Shown: piece after piece, positions 33,742 to 42,620 of the stretch
Numbering within the stretch: position 1 is the first letter of the stretch
Layout: each line of letters opens with the position of its first letter
Assembly: GCF_019084045.1 (NCBI RefSeq)
Contig: NZ_JAHRED010000013.1
Location: forward strand, 1-64,000
DNA length: 64,000 nucleotides
DNA from: Paeniglutamicibacter quisquiliarum
GTDB lineage: Bacteria; Actinomycetota; Actinomycetes; Actinomycetales; Micrococcaceae
Reading direction: 5' to 3'
Position numbers and translations under genes: made by a program
Notes under the pieces: model-generated
Databases searched by the model: none
Seen by the model: only the letters and a program-made list of their open reading frames with translations
Told to the model about the DNA's origin: nothing

Positions 33742-35087
33742 ACCTCCACTCACTGCTTCAGAAGCGCCACGAAGCCGCAGGGCCTATCCGGGTCGGTGTC
33801 ATCGGCGCCGGAAAATTTGCCTCGATGTTCCTGACCCAGGCAGTCAACATGCCAGAACTACATATTGTTGCCATTGCCGACATTGCTCCCACGCGCGCCT
33901 TTGAGGCGTTGGAACGCACGGGGTGGCCACGGGAACGCTATGGTTCCATGAGCATTGGCGAGGCAGCGAAAAGCGGCCGCACCGCGGTGATCGATGACTC
34001 TGCCGCGCTTGTCTCCTCGGACCACATTGAAGTGGTCCTTGAGGTCACTGGGAATCCGTTGGTGGGGGTCACCCACGCGATCGGTGCCATCGATAATGGC
34101 AAGCACATCATCATGGTGAACGTCGAGGCAGATTGTCTGGTCGGACCCCTGCTGCGCCAGCGCGCCGATCGCGCCGGCGTCGTGTACTCAATGGCCTATG
34201 GGGATCAGCCTGCGTTGATCGCCGAAATGGTCGATTGGTGCCGCACTGTCGGCTACGAAGTAACGGCCGCAGGGAAAGGAACGAAATACCTGCCCGAGTA
34301 CAGGTATTCAACCCCGGACACTGTCTGGGACTACTACGGCTTCACCGAGGACCAACTCGCCCACGGAGATTTCAATCCAAAGATGTTCAACTCATTTCTC
34401 GATGGCACCAAATCAGCCATCGAAATGGCGGCGGTCTCGAATGCCTGCGGGCTGGTCCCAGCCGCGGAAGGCCTTCAGTTCCCCGTGGTTTCCGTCGACG
34501 AGTTGTCTGACCAGATGGTTCCGCGCAGTGCCGGGGGAACCCTCGAGGGCCCCGGCATGGTTGAAGTTATTTCCAGCCTCAACCGCGACGGCAGCGAAGT
34601 CGAACGTGATCTGCGGTGGGGCGTCTACGTGACGTTCCGCGCCCAAACCGAATACGCGCGCTCATGCTTTTCGGAATACGGCGTGCGCACCGATAAAAGC
34701 GGATGGTATGGGTCGCTTTACCGCCCTTATCACATGATCGGCATGGAGCTAGGCGTCAGTGTCGCCTCCGCCGTGCTGCGTGGTGAGGCTACGGGCGCAC
34801 CGGTGGGTTTCTCGGGCGACGTGGTCACCATGGCCAAGCGCGACCTTCGAGCCGGAGAGACCCTGGATGGCGAAGGGGGGTACTGCGTGACCGGCACGCT
34901 CGCCCCCGCCAGCGTTTCCCTGGCACAAAAAGCCCTCCCCATGGGACTTTCACACAACGCCAAACTTGTGCGCAACGTTGCCAAGGACCATGTGGTCACA
35001 TGGGACGACGTTGAGCTGCCGGAGGACACCCTCGCCGTGCAAGTGCGCCGCGAGATGGAGGCACAGTACCAGCCGGTCGGGGCATGA
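33738..35087 (+). CDS. NAD(P)-dependent oxidoreductase with C-terminal SAF domain
   Basis: A 449-residue protein. The N-terminal Rossmann fold IRVGVIGAGKFASMFLTQA resembles homoserine dehydrogenase, with VVLEVTGNPLVGVTHAIGAI and a mid-domain YSMAYGDQPALIAEMVDWCR. The C-terminal part has an SAF-like segment (AKRDLRAGETLDGEGGYC), as in sugar-acid dehydratases and sialic-acid-synthase-type antifreeze domains. This combination is annotated as homoserine dehydrogenase-like in databases, but the operon with a KdgT permease and an HpaI-type aldolase points to a sugar-acid substrate. Its reaction is unknown to me. Confidence 0.75.
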   Translation: MNLHSLLQKRHEAAGPIRVGVIGAGKFASMFLTQAVNMPELHIVAIADIAPTRAFEALERTGWPRERYGSMSIGEAAKSGRTAVIDDSAALVSSDHIEVVLEVTGNPLVGVTHAIGAIDNGKHIIMVNVEADCLVGPLLRQRADRAGVVYSMAYGDQPALIAEMVDWCRTVGYEVTAAGKGTKYLPEYRYSTPDTVWDYYGFTEDQLAHGDFNPKMFNSFLDGTKSAIEMAAVSNACGLVPAAEGLQFPVVSVDELSDQMVPRSAGGTLEGPGMVEVISSLNRDGSEVERDLRWGVYVTFRAQTEYARSCFSEYGVRTDKSGWYGSLYRPYHMIGMELGVSVASAVLRGEATGAPVGFSGDVVTMAKRDLRAGETLDGEGGYCVTGTLAPASVSLAQKALPMGLSHNAKLVRNVAKDHVVTWDDVELPEDTLAVQVRREMEAQYQPVGA

Positions 35088-35135
35088 CCGGACTACCAAC
35101 CCATCACTTGAGTCAAGTTCAACGGAGAACTTCAC

Positions 35136-36245
35136 ATGGAAACAGCTACCCCCGCCACCACTAGGCGGTCAAACAACTCACTCGAGCGCATCGGATCCTT
35201 GTTTGGAAAGATCCCCGGCGCCAGCATGGTCATCCCGCTTTTTCTGGGCGCAATAGTCAACACCTTCTTTCCCCACCTCCTCGACGTAGGCAATTTCACG
35301 ACGGCACTGTTCCGCGACGGCACGGGCGCGCTGCTCGGCTTGTTCTTTTTCTGCATGGGTGCACAGCTCGATTTCCGCACCACGGGAGTCACCCTGGAAA
35401 AAGGTTTCGCCATCCTGATCGGCAAAGTTGGCATCGGAGTCGCGGTCGGTCTCGCAGTTGCCTTCTGGATACCTGGAGGAATGCTGTTCGGTTTGCTTCC
35501 GCTCGCGATCATTGCGGCCATGACCAACTCGAACTCGGCTCTTTATGTGGCCCTGATGAAGCAGTTCGGCAATACCAGCGACCGGGCTGCGGTTTCCGTG
35601 ATTTCCCTCAACGATGGACCCTTCTTTACCCTCATCGCACTGGGCGCTGCCGGGCTGGCGGCATTCCCAGCTGAGATGCTAGTCGGACTGCTCATCCCCT
35701 TGGCGCTCGGCTTTGTCCTGGGCAACGTCAGTCCCAAAGCCAGGGCCTTCTTGGCCCCCGGCGAGACACTGCTCATTCCCTTCCTGGGGTTTGCCGTGGG
35801 CCGCGGCATCGACTTTGGCACCCTGGGCGTCGCCGGTATGCAGGGCATCCTCCTGGGCCTGATGACGGTCGTCCTCTCCGGCGGCGCGGCCATGTTCGCG
35901 CTTTGGCTTGTCCATGTCCTGCGGCGACGCCCCAAACCAGCACGCAACCTCATAGCAGGGGCCGGGGAGGCCACCACGGCTGGAAACGCGATTGCCACAC
36001 CTGCCGCCATTGCTCTCGTCGACCCCACATATCAATCCATCCAAGCGCTGGCCACGGCTCAAATCGCGGCCGCAACAATCACTACAGCGATCCTCATCCC
36101 GTTCATTGTCGTCCTGGTGTCGCGCTGGCAACTTAAACGGAACATCTCCCCTGCGAACGAGGACACCTGGAACCTCCACAAGAGCTTCCCGGCTTCGACG
36201 TCACCGCCCGTACGCGACATTGACGTATCCACACACCCCGCCTGA
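35136..36245 (+). CDS. 2-keto-3-deoxygluconate permease family transporter
   Basis: A 369-residue membrane protein of the KdgT family, which imports 2-keto-3-deoxygluconate with protons. The N-terminal GKIPGASMVIPLFLGAIVNT, the core IIAAMTNSNSALYVALMKQF and GNAIATPAAIALVDPTYQ are family hallmarks. About ten hydrophobic helices. A polar C-terminal tail of 40 residues is longer than in E. coli KdgT. Its presence sets the cluster substrate as a keto-deoxy or related sugar acid. Confidence 0.88.
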   Translation: METATPATTRRSNNSLERIGSLFGKIPGASMVIPLFLGAIVNTFFPHLLDVGNFTTALFRDGTGALLGLFFFCMGAQLDFRTTGVTLEKGFAILIGKVGIGVAVGLAVAFWIPGGMLFGLLPLAIIAAMTNSNSALYVALMKQFGNTSDRAAVSVISLNDGPFFTLIALGAAGLAAFPAEMLVGLLIPLALGFVLGNVSPKARAFLAPGETLLIPFLGFAVGRGIDFGTLGVAGMQGILLGLMTVVLSGGAAMFALWLVHVLRRRPKPARNLIAGAGEATTAGNAIATPAAIALVDPTYQSIQALATAQIAAATITTAILIPFIVVLVSRWQLKRNISPANEDTWNLHKSFPASTSPPVRDIDVSTHPA

Positions 36246-36267
36246 TTAATAACGAAAGAGAAAAACC

Positions 36268-37050
36268 ATGATGAACGAAGCACTACGCGGCAAGCTCGAC
36301 CGCAACGAAACGGCCTTCGGCCTGTGGGTCACTTCCGAATCGTCCGCTGTCACCGAAGTTGCGGCGTTGTTGGGAATTGACTGGATATGCATCGACATGG
36401 AGCACGGCTACCTGGACTACAAGGCCATTTCAGGACATCTCGCCGCTGCCCGGGGTACGAACCTGTCCGTCTTTGTGCGTCCCCCAAGCCAAGACTTGGA
36501 GCCGATCAAACGGGCCCTCGATCTGGGTGCCCATGGCGTCATCCTGCCCCTCGTCGACTCGGCGGAGGAGGTCCGGTCCGTCTACGATCACTTCTACTAC
36601 CCCCCAACGGGCCGGCGCGGTATCGGCGGTGAGGCAAGTGTCAAGTGGGGTCTGGACCTAGAGAACTACGTTCAATCTGCCAACGAGGAACTGATGTTTA
36701 TCCCGATGATCGAGACGCAGAAGTCCTACGTCAACCTAGATCACATCCTGGATGTTCCAGGGATCAGGCACATCTTCTTGGGCCCCGGTGACATGTCTGC
36801 CAGCATGGGATACGTCGGTGAATGGGAAGGCCCCGGTGTTGCGGAGATCAACCTGGACATTCTGGAACGAGCTTCCAAGCGCGGGGTTACCTCCGGCATC
36901 GTCGCCCGCAGCTCGGAGGAAGCGATTATGCGCCGCGACCAGGGCTTCGGCATGGTCTCGCTCGGTTCCGACATCGGACTGATGATCAGGCAGATCCGCC
37001 AGATGTCTGAAGCCCTCGGCAAAACCGCCGTTGGCCACCGCTGGTTCTAA
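36268..37050 (+). CDS. HpcH/HpaI-family aldolase (keto-deoxy sugar acid aldolase type)
   Basis: A 260-residue class II pyruvate-dependent aldolase like GarL, HpaI and YfaU. IDWICIDMEHGYLDYKAI holds the catalytic Asp-Glu-His block, RGIGGEASVKWG the conserved Arg-Gly loop, MFIPMIETQKSYVNLDHIL the metal-binding Glu, and FLGPGDMSASMGY the Asp ligand. It should cleave a 2-keto-3-deoxy acid to pyruvate and an aldehyde. It is the fourth gene of the operon with KdgT, 23 bases after it. The exact substrate depends on the SAF-type dehydrogenase. Confidence 0.88.
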   Translation: MMNEALRGKLDRNETAFGLWVTSESSAVTEVAALLGIDWICIDMEHGYLDYKAISGHLAAARGTNLSVFVRPPSQDLEPIKRALDLGAHGVILPLVDSAEEVRSVYDHFYYPPTGRRGIGGEASVKWGLDLENYVQSANEELMFIPMIETQKSYVNLDHILDVPGIRHIFLGPGDMSASMGYVGEWEGPGVAEINLDILERASKRGVTSGIVARSSEEAIMRRDQGFGMVSLGSDIGLMIRQIRQMSEALGKTAVGHRWF

Positions 37051-37060
37051 CACAAGATGG

Positions 37061-37098
37061 GGTGCCCGGATGATAGAGTCCATGATCATCCGGGCACC
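37061..37098 (+). terminator. strong hairpin between aldolase and FadR-type gene
   Basis: GGTGCCCGGATGAT and ATCATCCGGGCACC form a perfect 14-bp stem with a ten-base loop, 11 bases after the aldolase stop. No T-run follows. It may end most transcripts or lower expression of the regulator gene 65 bases further. Confidence 0.7.
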
Positions 37099-37163
37099 GT
37101 CAGGTCTCAATAAGGGCCGATACAGCCTGCACAACACCTCGAGACAATCGGAGCAAGCGAGAT

Positions 37164-37907
37164 ATGAGTCAGAGGGCTACAACCGCGGATGACACGTGGC
37201 AGTTTACATTCGTAGGGGACCGTCGAGCCTTGACCCTTCCAGATCTCGTCACTGCCCTCGTCGAAGGGATCGCCCACTCTGCTATTGCGCCGGGCGACAA
37301 ACTACCGCCCGAACGCCGACTTGCCGAACTGCTCGGTGTCGGCCGATCAGCGCTCCGCGAGGCACTCAAAAGCCTCGACCTGCTGGGACTCATTGAGATC
37401 CGGCAAGGCGACGGCACCTACCTTTCGGCGAGCCATAGTTCCATGCTGACGCGTGCCGTCGGTTGGGGGGTCTTCCTCAATGCGGAGCACACGCGACAGC
37501 TTGTGGACGCGCGGTATTTCGTTGAGGCCGGACTCGCGCGGCTCGCCGCCAGGAACCGCAAGGAGAGGGACTTGGATCTTCTCGAGGAGAGCTTGGCCCG
37601 CATGCGGGCGGCGACGAATTCGGCGGACTTCGCCGAGGCGGACACTAAGTTTCACTTTGCCATCGCTCAAGCCGCGGACAACACGGTCCTTGCGTCCGTT
37701 CTGGAAAGCACCCGGACTCTGCTAACCCAATGGGTCGTGCGCGTAGCCGCTGGACTTAAGGATCAAGGAGCGCTTATCGAACAGCACCAAGCTATCGCCA
37801 ACGCCATCACTGAAATGGATGAAGAGGGGGCAGAAACCGCCATGCGAGTCCACATCGCAGAAGTCACTCGTCGGTTGTACGAAGAAATAGAGCTCCCGAA
37901 GCGGTAG
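37164..37907 (+). CDS. FadR/GntR family transcriptional regulator (FCD domain)
   Basis: A 247-residue regulator. The winged helix is GIAHSAIAPGDKLPPERRLA then ELLGVGRSALREALKSLDLL, and the C-terminal FCD domain begins near residue 100 with ARYFVEAGLARLAARNRKER and ends with HQAIANAITEMDEEGAETAM, including the metal-binding His set. Such regulators sense sugar acids or their products. It probably binds the dyad at 33268-33289 and controls the NIPSNAP-to-aldolase operon, whose last gene it follows. Confidence 0.9.
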   Translation: MSQRATTADDTWQFTFVGDRRALTLPDLVTALVEGIAHSAIAPGDKLPPERRLAELLGVGRSALREALKSLDLLGLIEIRQGDGTYLSASHSSMLTRAVGWGVFLNAEHTRQLVDARYFVEAGLARLAARNRKERDLDLLEESLARMRAATNSADFAEADTKFHFAIAQAADNTVLASVLESTRTLLTQWVVRVAAGLKDQGALIEQHQAIANAITEMDEEGAETAMRVHIAEVTRRLYEEIELPKR

Positions 37908-38436
37908 TCCCAAGGCCCTGGAATCCAGTGGAGCGAGGACCCACGGGTTACGGTGATGCGGCGTAGTGCTGCACTAGGAATGTTGCCCACGTAGCCTCAG
38001 CCCTCCGTGTGGATTGGATCCAGTTCCCCGTCCGGCTATCGCGGTCTCAGCAGGCTGGGCACCGGCAAGCCATCCGACCCGCAGGTCCACGCCGGGGCAG
38101 CGCGGCGCGGCGGATATAACCTGCCGGGCGTCCATGCGGTCGAACCTCGAGTTCCGCAATGCTTTCCCACCCCGTTGTCGAGGCATGCCTGCGATTTTGG
38201 CGTCGATAAACATACTTGAGGGCACTTGCATTGGGGGAAATTAGTGACTGGCCGTGCCGGAAGGGACACAGCCATTGAAACCGGCCCAAGCGCAACACGA
38301 TTTGCTACTGCGCAACTCCCTACATGAGGGAACAATAAATGAAATCCCTGCTGTGGTCGTGTTCTTCCTAAGCAGATTCCCGTAGCCGGAGCGGAATCTG
38401 AGGGAATCAAGGCCCCTCGGGCTGTGCGTCCGGTGA
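37908..38436. other. gap with a small dyad, no gene recognised
   Basis: Over these 529 bases I see no frame with family features. CAGATTCC (38373-38380) and GGAATCTG (38393-38400) can pair and lie 37 bases after the stop of the small minus-strand gene, so this may be its terminator. The rest looks non-coding. Confidence 0.4.
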
Positions 38437-38628
38437 CTAGACCCGAGCTGCGCGCAAACGCGACCAGAGCCCTGCGCGTGGCTTGGGGTTCCGCGGGCCG
38501 CGGCTCATGTCGGGATCTAGCCCGCCAATGGGGTGGAACATTCCGGTGCTGAGTGCCGAGGAGGTTTCCGGAACTACGCGCGGATTTTTCTCGCTGGATG
38601 CTCCGGCGATGGGCTGGGTGGTGTTCAT
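38437..38628 (-). CDS. small protein of unknown function, 63 residues
   Basis: The ATG at 38628 is preceded by GAGGAGG at ideal distance, which is the main support. The product starts MNTTQPIAGASSEKNPR and ends in a basic tail (KPRAGLWSRLRAARV). No signal peptide, Cys pair or membrane helix is present, and I do not recognise the family. Codon third positions are G/C-rich. It is divergent from the urate cluster, whose promoter region 38629-38945 also contains the hairpin CCGGTT-CCA-AACCGG (38866-38880). Confidence 0.5.
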   Translation of the reverse strand: MNTTQPIAGASSEKNPRVVPETSSALSTGMFHPIGGLDPDMSRGPRNPKPRAGLWSRLRAARV

Positions 38629-38945
38629 GCGGTCCTCCTCGAAACAGCAAAGATTCCAAGATATGAAATCTAAATTTTGGTTAGTGAAATTAAGTATGTA
38701 CGCGGATCGGGGGAATGGCAAGGGTTTGATGTAATTTACTTCACACGCCTGCCCGCCGCGTCCCGTAGGCGGAAAAGATTCGCCAGAGCCCTTGACGGGA
38801 GGGGTGTGACCCGAGTTACATGGTGTGAAAGCAGAGTTCCACCATCCAGAAACATCGAGTCGAAGCCGGTTCCAAACCGGTGGTAAGGGTGTTCAGCCCT
38901 GGATGGTGCAGGCAACCAAGCAGGATTGAAAGAGCTGATCACCCG

Positions 38946-39452
38946 ATGGATATTTCCCGTTTCAACGCACTCGACCCGAATGACGCCGCCGCCTTGCTGC
39001 GGCCATGTGTCGATATCGACCGCTGGGTTGAGGCGGTTCTCGGCACCCGCCCCTTCGCTTCCGTTGACGAGCTCCTGGCCTGTGCCCAAGCGGCCGCCGC
39101 GCCCTTCACCGAAGCGGAAATCGACGCCGCACTCGCCCACCATCCCCGTATCGGGGAGCGTGCGGCCGGTTCCTCGGCGGAGGCCGCGCTCAGCCGCAGC
39201 GAACAATCGGGCCTTAACCTCGACGAACAGTTGACCGCCGCGCTCGTGTCCGGGAACCGCGCGTACGAAGAGCGGTTCTCCCGCGTCTTTCTCATCCGTG
39301 CCTCCGGCCGAAGCAGCGCAGAAATCCTCGCTGAACTGCGCCGCCGACTGGACAACGACCCCGAGGTCGAACTGGCGGAAGTAGGAGAACAGTTGCGCGT
39401 CATCGCGCTCCTGCGCCTGGCCGCGGCCTTCGATCGTGCCCCCGCGCGCTAA
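38946..39452 (+). CDS. uraD: OHCU decarboxylase
   Basis: A 168-residue 2-oxo-4-hydroxy-4-carboxy-5-ureidoimidazoline decarboxylase, the third step of urate breakdown, giving (S)-allantoin. The signature HHPRIGER (catalytic His) is present, with a C-terminal block EVGEQLRVIALLRLA in place of the usual EL..I...R. ATG 38946 has GAAAGAG upstream. It is the first gene of the cluster uraD-uraH-uricase-permease. Confidence 0.92.
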   Translation: MDISRFNALDPNDAAALLRPCVDIDRWVEAVLGTRPFASVDELLACAQAAAAPFTEAEIDAALAHHPRIGERAAGSSAEAALSRSEQSGLNLDEQLTAALVSGNRAYEERFSRVFLIRASGRSSAEILAELRRRLDNDPEVELAEVGEQLRVIALLRLAAAFDRAPAR

Positions 39453-39512
39453 GCGGGCGCCCACATGCATCCAGGTTTTTCTTTCCCCTCAACGAATCCA
39501 AAGGAGTCCTCG

Positions 39513-39869
39513 ATGAGCGCCACCCAAGCTGCGAGAAGCCACATCACCACCCATGTACTCGACACCGGGACCGGGAGGCCTGCCTCCGGTGTCAAGGCCA
39601 CGCTGGAAGCCAAGACGGCATCCGGATGGCAAGAAATCGGATCAGGAGTCACCGATGCCGACGGACGCATCGAGTCGCTCGGTCCGACAAAGGTTGAAGC
39701 CGGTCACCACCGAATCGCATTCGGCACCGGTGACTACTTCGGAAAGACGGATACGGAAACCTTTTTTCCCGCGGTAAACATTGATTTCGTCGTCGACGAC
39801 ACCTCAGCTCACTACCACGTACCTCTTCTTCTCAGCCCGTTTGCATATTCCACGTACCGAGGGAGCTAG
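39513..39869 (+). CDS. uraH: 5-hydroxyisourate hydrolase
   Basis: A 118-residue transthyretin-like enzyme that opens 5-hydroxyisourate to OHCU. ITTHVLDTGTGRPASGV holds the N-terminal catalytic His, and the C-terminus reads YSTYRGS, the active-site tetrapeptide of the family (YRGS). AAAGGAG lies six bases before the ATG. It sits between uraD and the uricase gene and acts on the product of the latter. Confidence 0.95.
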   Translation: MSATQAARSHITTHVLDTGTGRPASGVKATLEAKTASGWQEIGSGVTDADGRIESLGPTKVEAGHHRIAFGTGDYFGKTDTETFFPAVNIDFVVDDTSAHYHVPLLLSPFAYSTYRGS

Positions 39870-39874
39870 AAAAC

Positions 39875-40801
39875 ATGAACACCTTTGCATCCGCAAGCCG
39901 GACCGGCACCAAGATCGTGCTTGGCGCCAACCAATACGGCAAGGCAGAAGTCCGGCTGGTGAAGATCACGCGGGACACCGACCGTCACGAGATCGAGGAC
40001 CTGAACGTGACCTCGCAGCTTCACGGCGACTTCCTCGCCGCGCACATCGACGGGGACAACCGGCACGTTGTCCCAACCGATACACAGAAAAACACGGTCT
40101 ACGGCTTTGCCCGGGACGGCGTTGGCTCGCCGGAGGCGTTCCTGCTGCGGCTCGGTGCGCACTTCACCACGGAATTCGACTGGGTCACCGGCGGTCGCTG
40201 GGCCGCCGAGCAATACTTCTGGGACCGCATCCAGGACCACGACCACGCATTCTCCCGGAACAAGTCCGAAGTGCGCACCGCGGTTCTGGAAATCAAGGAC
40301 GGCGAGGCCTCGGTGCTCGCCGGGATCAAGGACCTGACCGTTCTCAAGTCCACCGCCAGCGAATTCCGCAACTTCCCCGTTGACCGCTACACCACGCTGC
40401 AGGAAACCGGCGACCGGATCCTGGCCACCGACGTCAGCAGCCGCTGGCGCTACAACTCGACCGCGGTTGCCAACGGGGGACTGGACTTCAACGCCGTCTA
40501 CGCCTCGGTGCGGGAACTGCTGCTGGCGGGCTTCGCCGCCAAGCATTCCTTCGCGTTGCAGCAGACCATGTTCGACATGGGCGAGGCAGTCCTGGAGGCG
40601 CATCCGGAAATCGAGGAAATCAGGTTCTCGCTGCCCAACAAGCACCACTTCCTGGTCGACCTGTCTCCGTTTGGCCAGGACAACCCCAATGAGGTCTTCT
40701 TTGCGGCGGATCGCCCGTACGGCCTGATCGAGGCCGCGATCACCCGCGAGGGTGCCTCCGCAGCCCATCCGATCTGGGAAAACACACCCGGATTCTGCTA
40801 G
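39875..40801 (+). CDS. pucL: factor-independent urate oxidase
   Basis: A 308-residue cofactor-free uricase converting urate to 5-hydroxyisourate and H2O2. Family blocks: ANQYGKAEVRLVKITRD at the start, DNRHVVPTDTQKNTVYG with the catalytic Thr-Asp, DFNAVYASVRELLLAGFA and EEIRFSLPNKHHFLVDLSPF. Unlike Bacillus PucL it lacks the fused decarboxylase domain, which is encoded by uraD here. It lies six bases after uraH. Confidence 0.95.
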   Translation: MNTFASASRTGTKIVLGANQYGKAEVRLVKITRDTDRHEIEDLNVTSQLHGDFLAAHIDGDNRHVVPTDTQKNTVYGFARDGVGSPEAFLLRLGAHFTTEFDWVTGGRWAAEQYFWDRIQDHDHAFSRNKSEVRTAVLEIKDGEASVLAGIKDLTVLKSTASEFRNFPVDRYTTLQETGDRILATDVSSRWRYNSTAVANGGLDFNAVYASVRELLLAGFAAKHSFALQQTMFDMGEAVLEAHPEIEEIRFSLPNKHHFLVDLSPFGQDNPNEVFFAADRPYGLIEAAITREGASAAHPIWENTPGFC

Positions 40802-40876
40802 CCGATGAGGTCTCGGGGGTGCGCGCGGTGCAACGCGTGCACCCCCGATGCGTCGCAACCCATCAAGGAGTCAGAT

Positions 40877-42481
40877 ATGAAGGCCGCGCAAGCCAAACGT
40901 TCTACACACCGTCCAGAGGACGAGCGGTTGCCGCTGGGCAAAACCATTGCCTACGGGCTCCAGCACGTACTGACCATGTACGGCGGCATCATCGCCCCGC
41001 CGTTGATCATTGGAGGGGCGGCCGGACTATCCCCGGAACAAATCGGCGTGCTGGTTGCCAGCTGCCTCTTTGTCGGCGGCCTGGCCACGATCCTGCAAAC
41101 AGTCGGCGTTCCGTTCTTCGGTGCCCAGCTGCCCCTGGTCCAAGGCACCTCCTTCGCCTCGGTGTCCACCATGGTGGCCATCGTCAACGGCGACGGCGGC
41201 ATCCAATCGGTCTTGGGCGCCGTCCTCGCCGCATCGGTGATCGGCTTCCTGGTGGCCCCGTTCTTCGCGAAGATCGTGCGGTTCTTCCCGCCCGTGGTGA
41301 CCGGCGTCGTGATCACCATGATCGGGCTCTCACTCACCCCGGTGGCCGCTAACTGGGCCATGGGCGGAAACGCCAAGGCCGATGGCTACGGTTCGCTGGC
41401 CAACATCGGGCTCGCCGGAATGACGATGGCCATCGTGCTGCTGCTCTCCAAGGTCGGCAATGCGGCGATCTCGCGCCTGTCGATCCTGCTGGCCATGGTC
41501 ATCGGCACCATCATCGCGGTGTTCCTCGGTGTGGCGGACTTCTCGGCCGTGGGCCACGGCGCCATCTTCGCCTTCCCGCAGCCCTTCGCCTTCGGGTGGC
41601 CGGTGTTCGAGATCGGCGCCATCGTCTCGATGACGATTGTCGTCATCGTGATCCTCACCGAAACCACCGCCGACATCCTCGCGGTGGGGGAGATCGCCAA
41701 GACCCGCGTCGATTCGCGGCGCATCGCCGACGGCCTGCGCGCCGACATGGCTTCCAGCATCCTGGCTCCGGTCTTCAACACCTTCACCCAGAGCGCGTTT
41801 GCGCAGAACGTCGGGCTGGTGGCCATCACGGGGGTGAAGTCCCGCTTCGTGGTCACGGCCGGCGGCGGCATCCTGGTAGTCCTCGGTCTGCTCCCGGTGC
41901 TCGGCCGCGTGGTCGCCGCGATCCCCACCCCAGTCCTGGGCGGGGCCGGGATCGTGCTCTTCGGCACCGTTGCGGCATCGGGAATCCGCACCCTGGCGAG
42001 CGTGAAGTACGACAACAACCTGAACATGATCATCGTCGCCACCTCCATCGCCTTCGGTGCGCTGCCGATCGTCAAGACCGATTTCTACGACGCGTTTCCA
42101 ACCTGGTTCGCGACCATCTTCCACTCGGGCATCAGCTCGGCCGCGGTCATGGCCGTGGCACTGAACCTGTTGTTCAACGAGCTGAAGATCGGCACCCCGA
42201 AGCGTCACGGTTCGGCCTATGCCGCGGCCCCGCCGCGCATGCTCATTGCCGACCAGGTCCCGCGCATCGTCAAGGCGGAGGAAGTCCGCGGGCTGCTGGA
42301 TGGGGACCGGTTCAAGTCCGGCAAGCTCATCGCCGCCGACGGCGAGGAAATCCCCGTCGTGGACGACGATGAATTCAAGGGCATCGTCGAGGAGTACCGC
42401 AAGAAATGCGAGGCGGCCGGCGTCCGGTGCCCGGACGAGTCCGAGTTCGTGCGATCCGGGAAGCCCCCGCAGCTTCACTGA
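40877..42481 (+). CDS. NCS2 family urate/xanthine permease
   Basis: A 534-residue nucleobase:cation symporter-2. GKTIAYGLQHVLTMYGGIIA opens the first helix, QLPLVQGTSFASVSTMVAI is the signature region with the QH-like motif, and TETTADILAVGEI the substrate-binding Glu stretch, with FTQSAFAQNVGLVAITGVKS near helix 10. It should import urate or xanthine for the adjacent enzymes. About 80 C-terminal residues after the last helix form a hydrophilic tail that usual NCS2 proteins lack. AAGGAG precedes the ATG. Confidence 0.92.
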   Translation: MKAAQAKRSTHRPEDERLPLGKTIAYGLQHVLTMYGGIIAPPLIIGGAAGLSPEQIGVLVASCLFVGGLATILQTVGVPFFGAQLPLVQGTSFASVSTMVAIVNGDGGIQSVLGAVLAASVIGFLVAPFFAKIVRFFPPVVTGVVITMIGLSLTPVAANWAMGGNAKADGYGSLANIGLAGMTMAIVLLLSKVGNAAISRLSILLAMVIGTIIAVFLGVADFSAVGHGAIFAFPQPFAFGWPVFEIGAIVSMTIVVIVILTETTADILAVGEIAKTRVDSRRIADGLRADMASSILAPVFNTFTQSAFAQNVGLVAITGVKSRFVVTAGGGILVVLGLLPVLGRVVAAIPTPVLGGAGIVLFGTVAASGIRTLASVKYDNNLNMIIVATSIAFGALPIVKTDFYDAFPTWFATIFHSGISSAAVMAVALNLLFNELKIGTPKRHGSAYAAAPPRMLIADQVPRIVKAEEVRGLLDGDRFKSGKLIAADGEEIPVVDDDEFKGIVEEYRKKCEAAGVRCPDESEFVRSGKPPQLH

Positions 42482-42506
42482 GCGACTCTGGCCCGTGCGC
42501 CCACTG

Positions 42507-42552
42507 GCACGGATCCAGGAACCACAGTCGACCCGGTTCCCTGGGTCCGTGC
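42507..42552. terminator. bidirectional hairpin terminator
   Basis: GCACGGATCCAGGAACC and GGTTCCCTGGGTCCGTGC can pair with one bulge and one mismatch, between the convergent permease and CocE genes. No T-run is seen. Confidence 0.6.
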
Positions 42553-42620
42553 GGACGCGCATTTTCGGGTTGTCCACATCGCTTCCATTACCGGTTCTGC
42601 CCACCCGCGAGGCAATGGAC

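Noticed and set aside
41330-42604. A long minus-strand frame opposite the urate permease
   Set aside because: Asp/Gly/Arg-rich repeat-like composition typical of antisense to membrane helices; no ribosome site.
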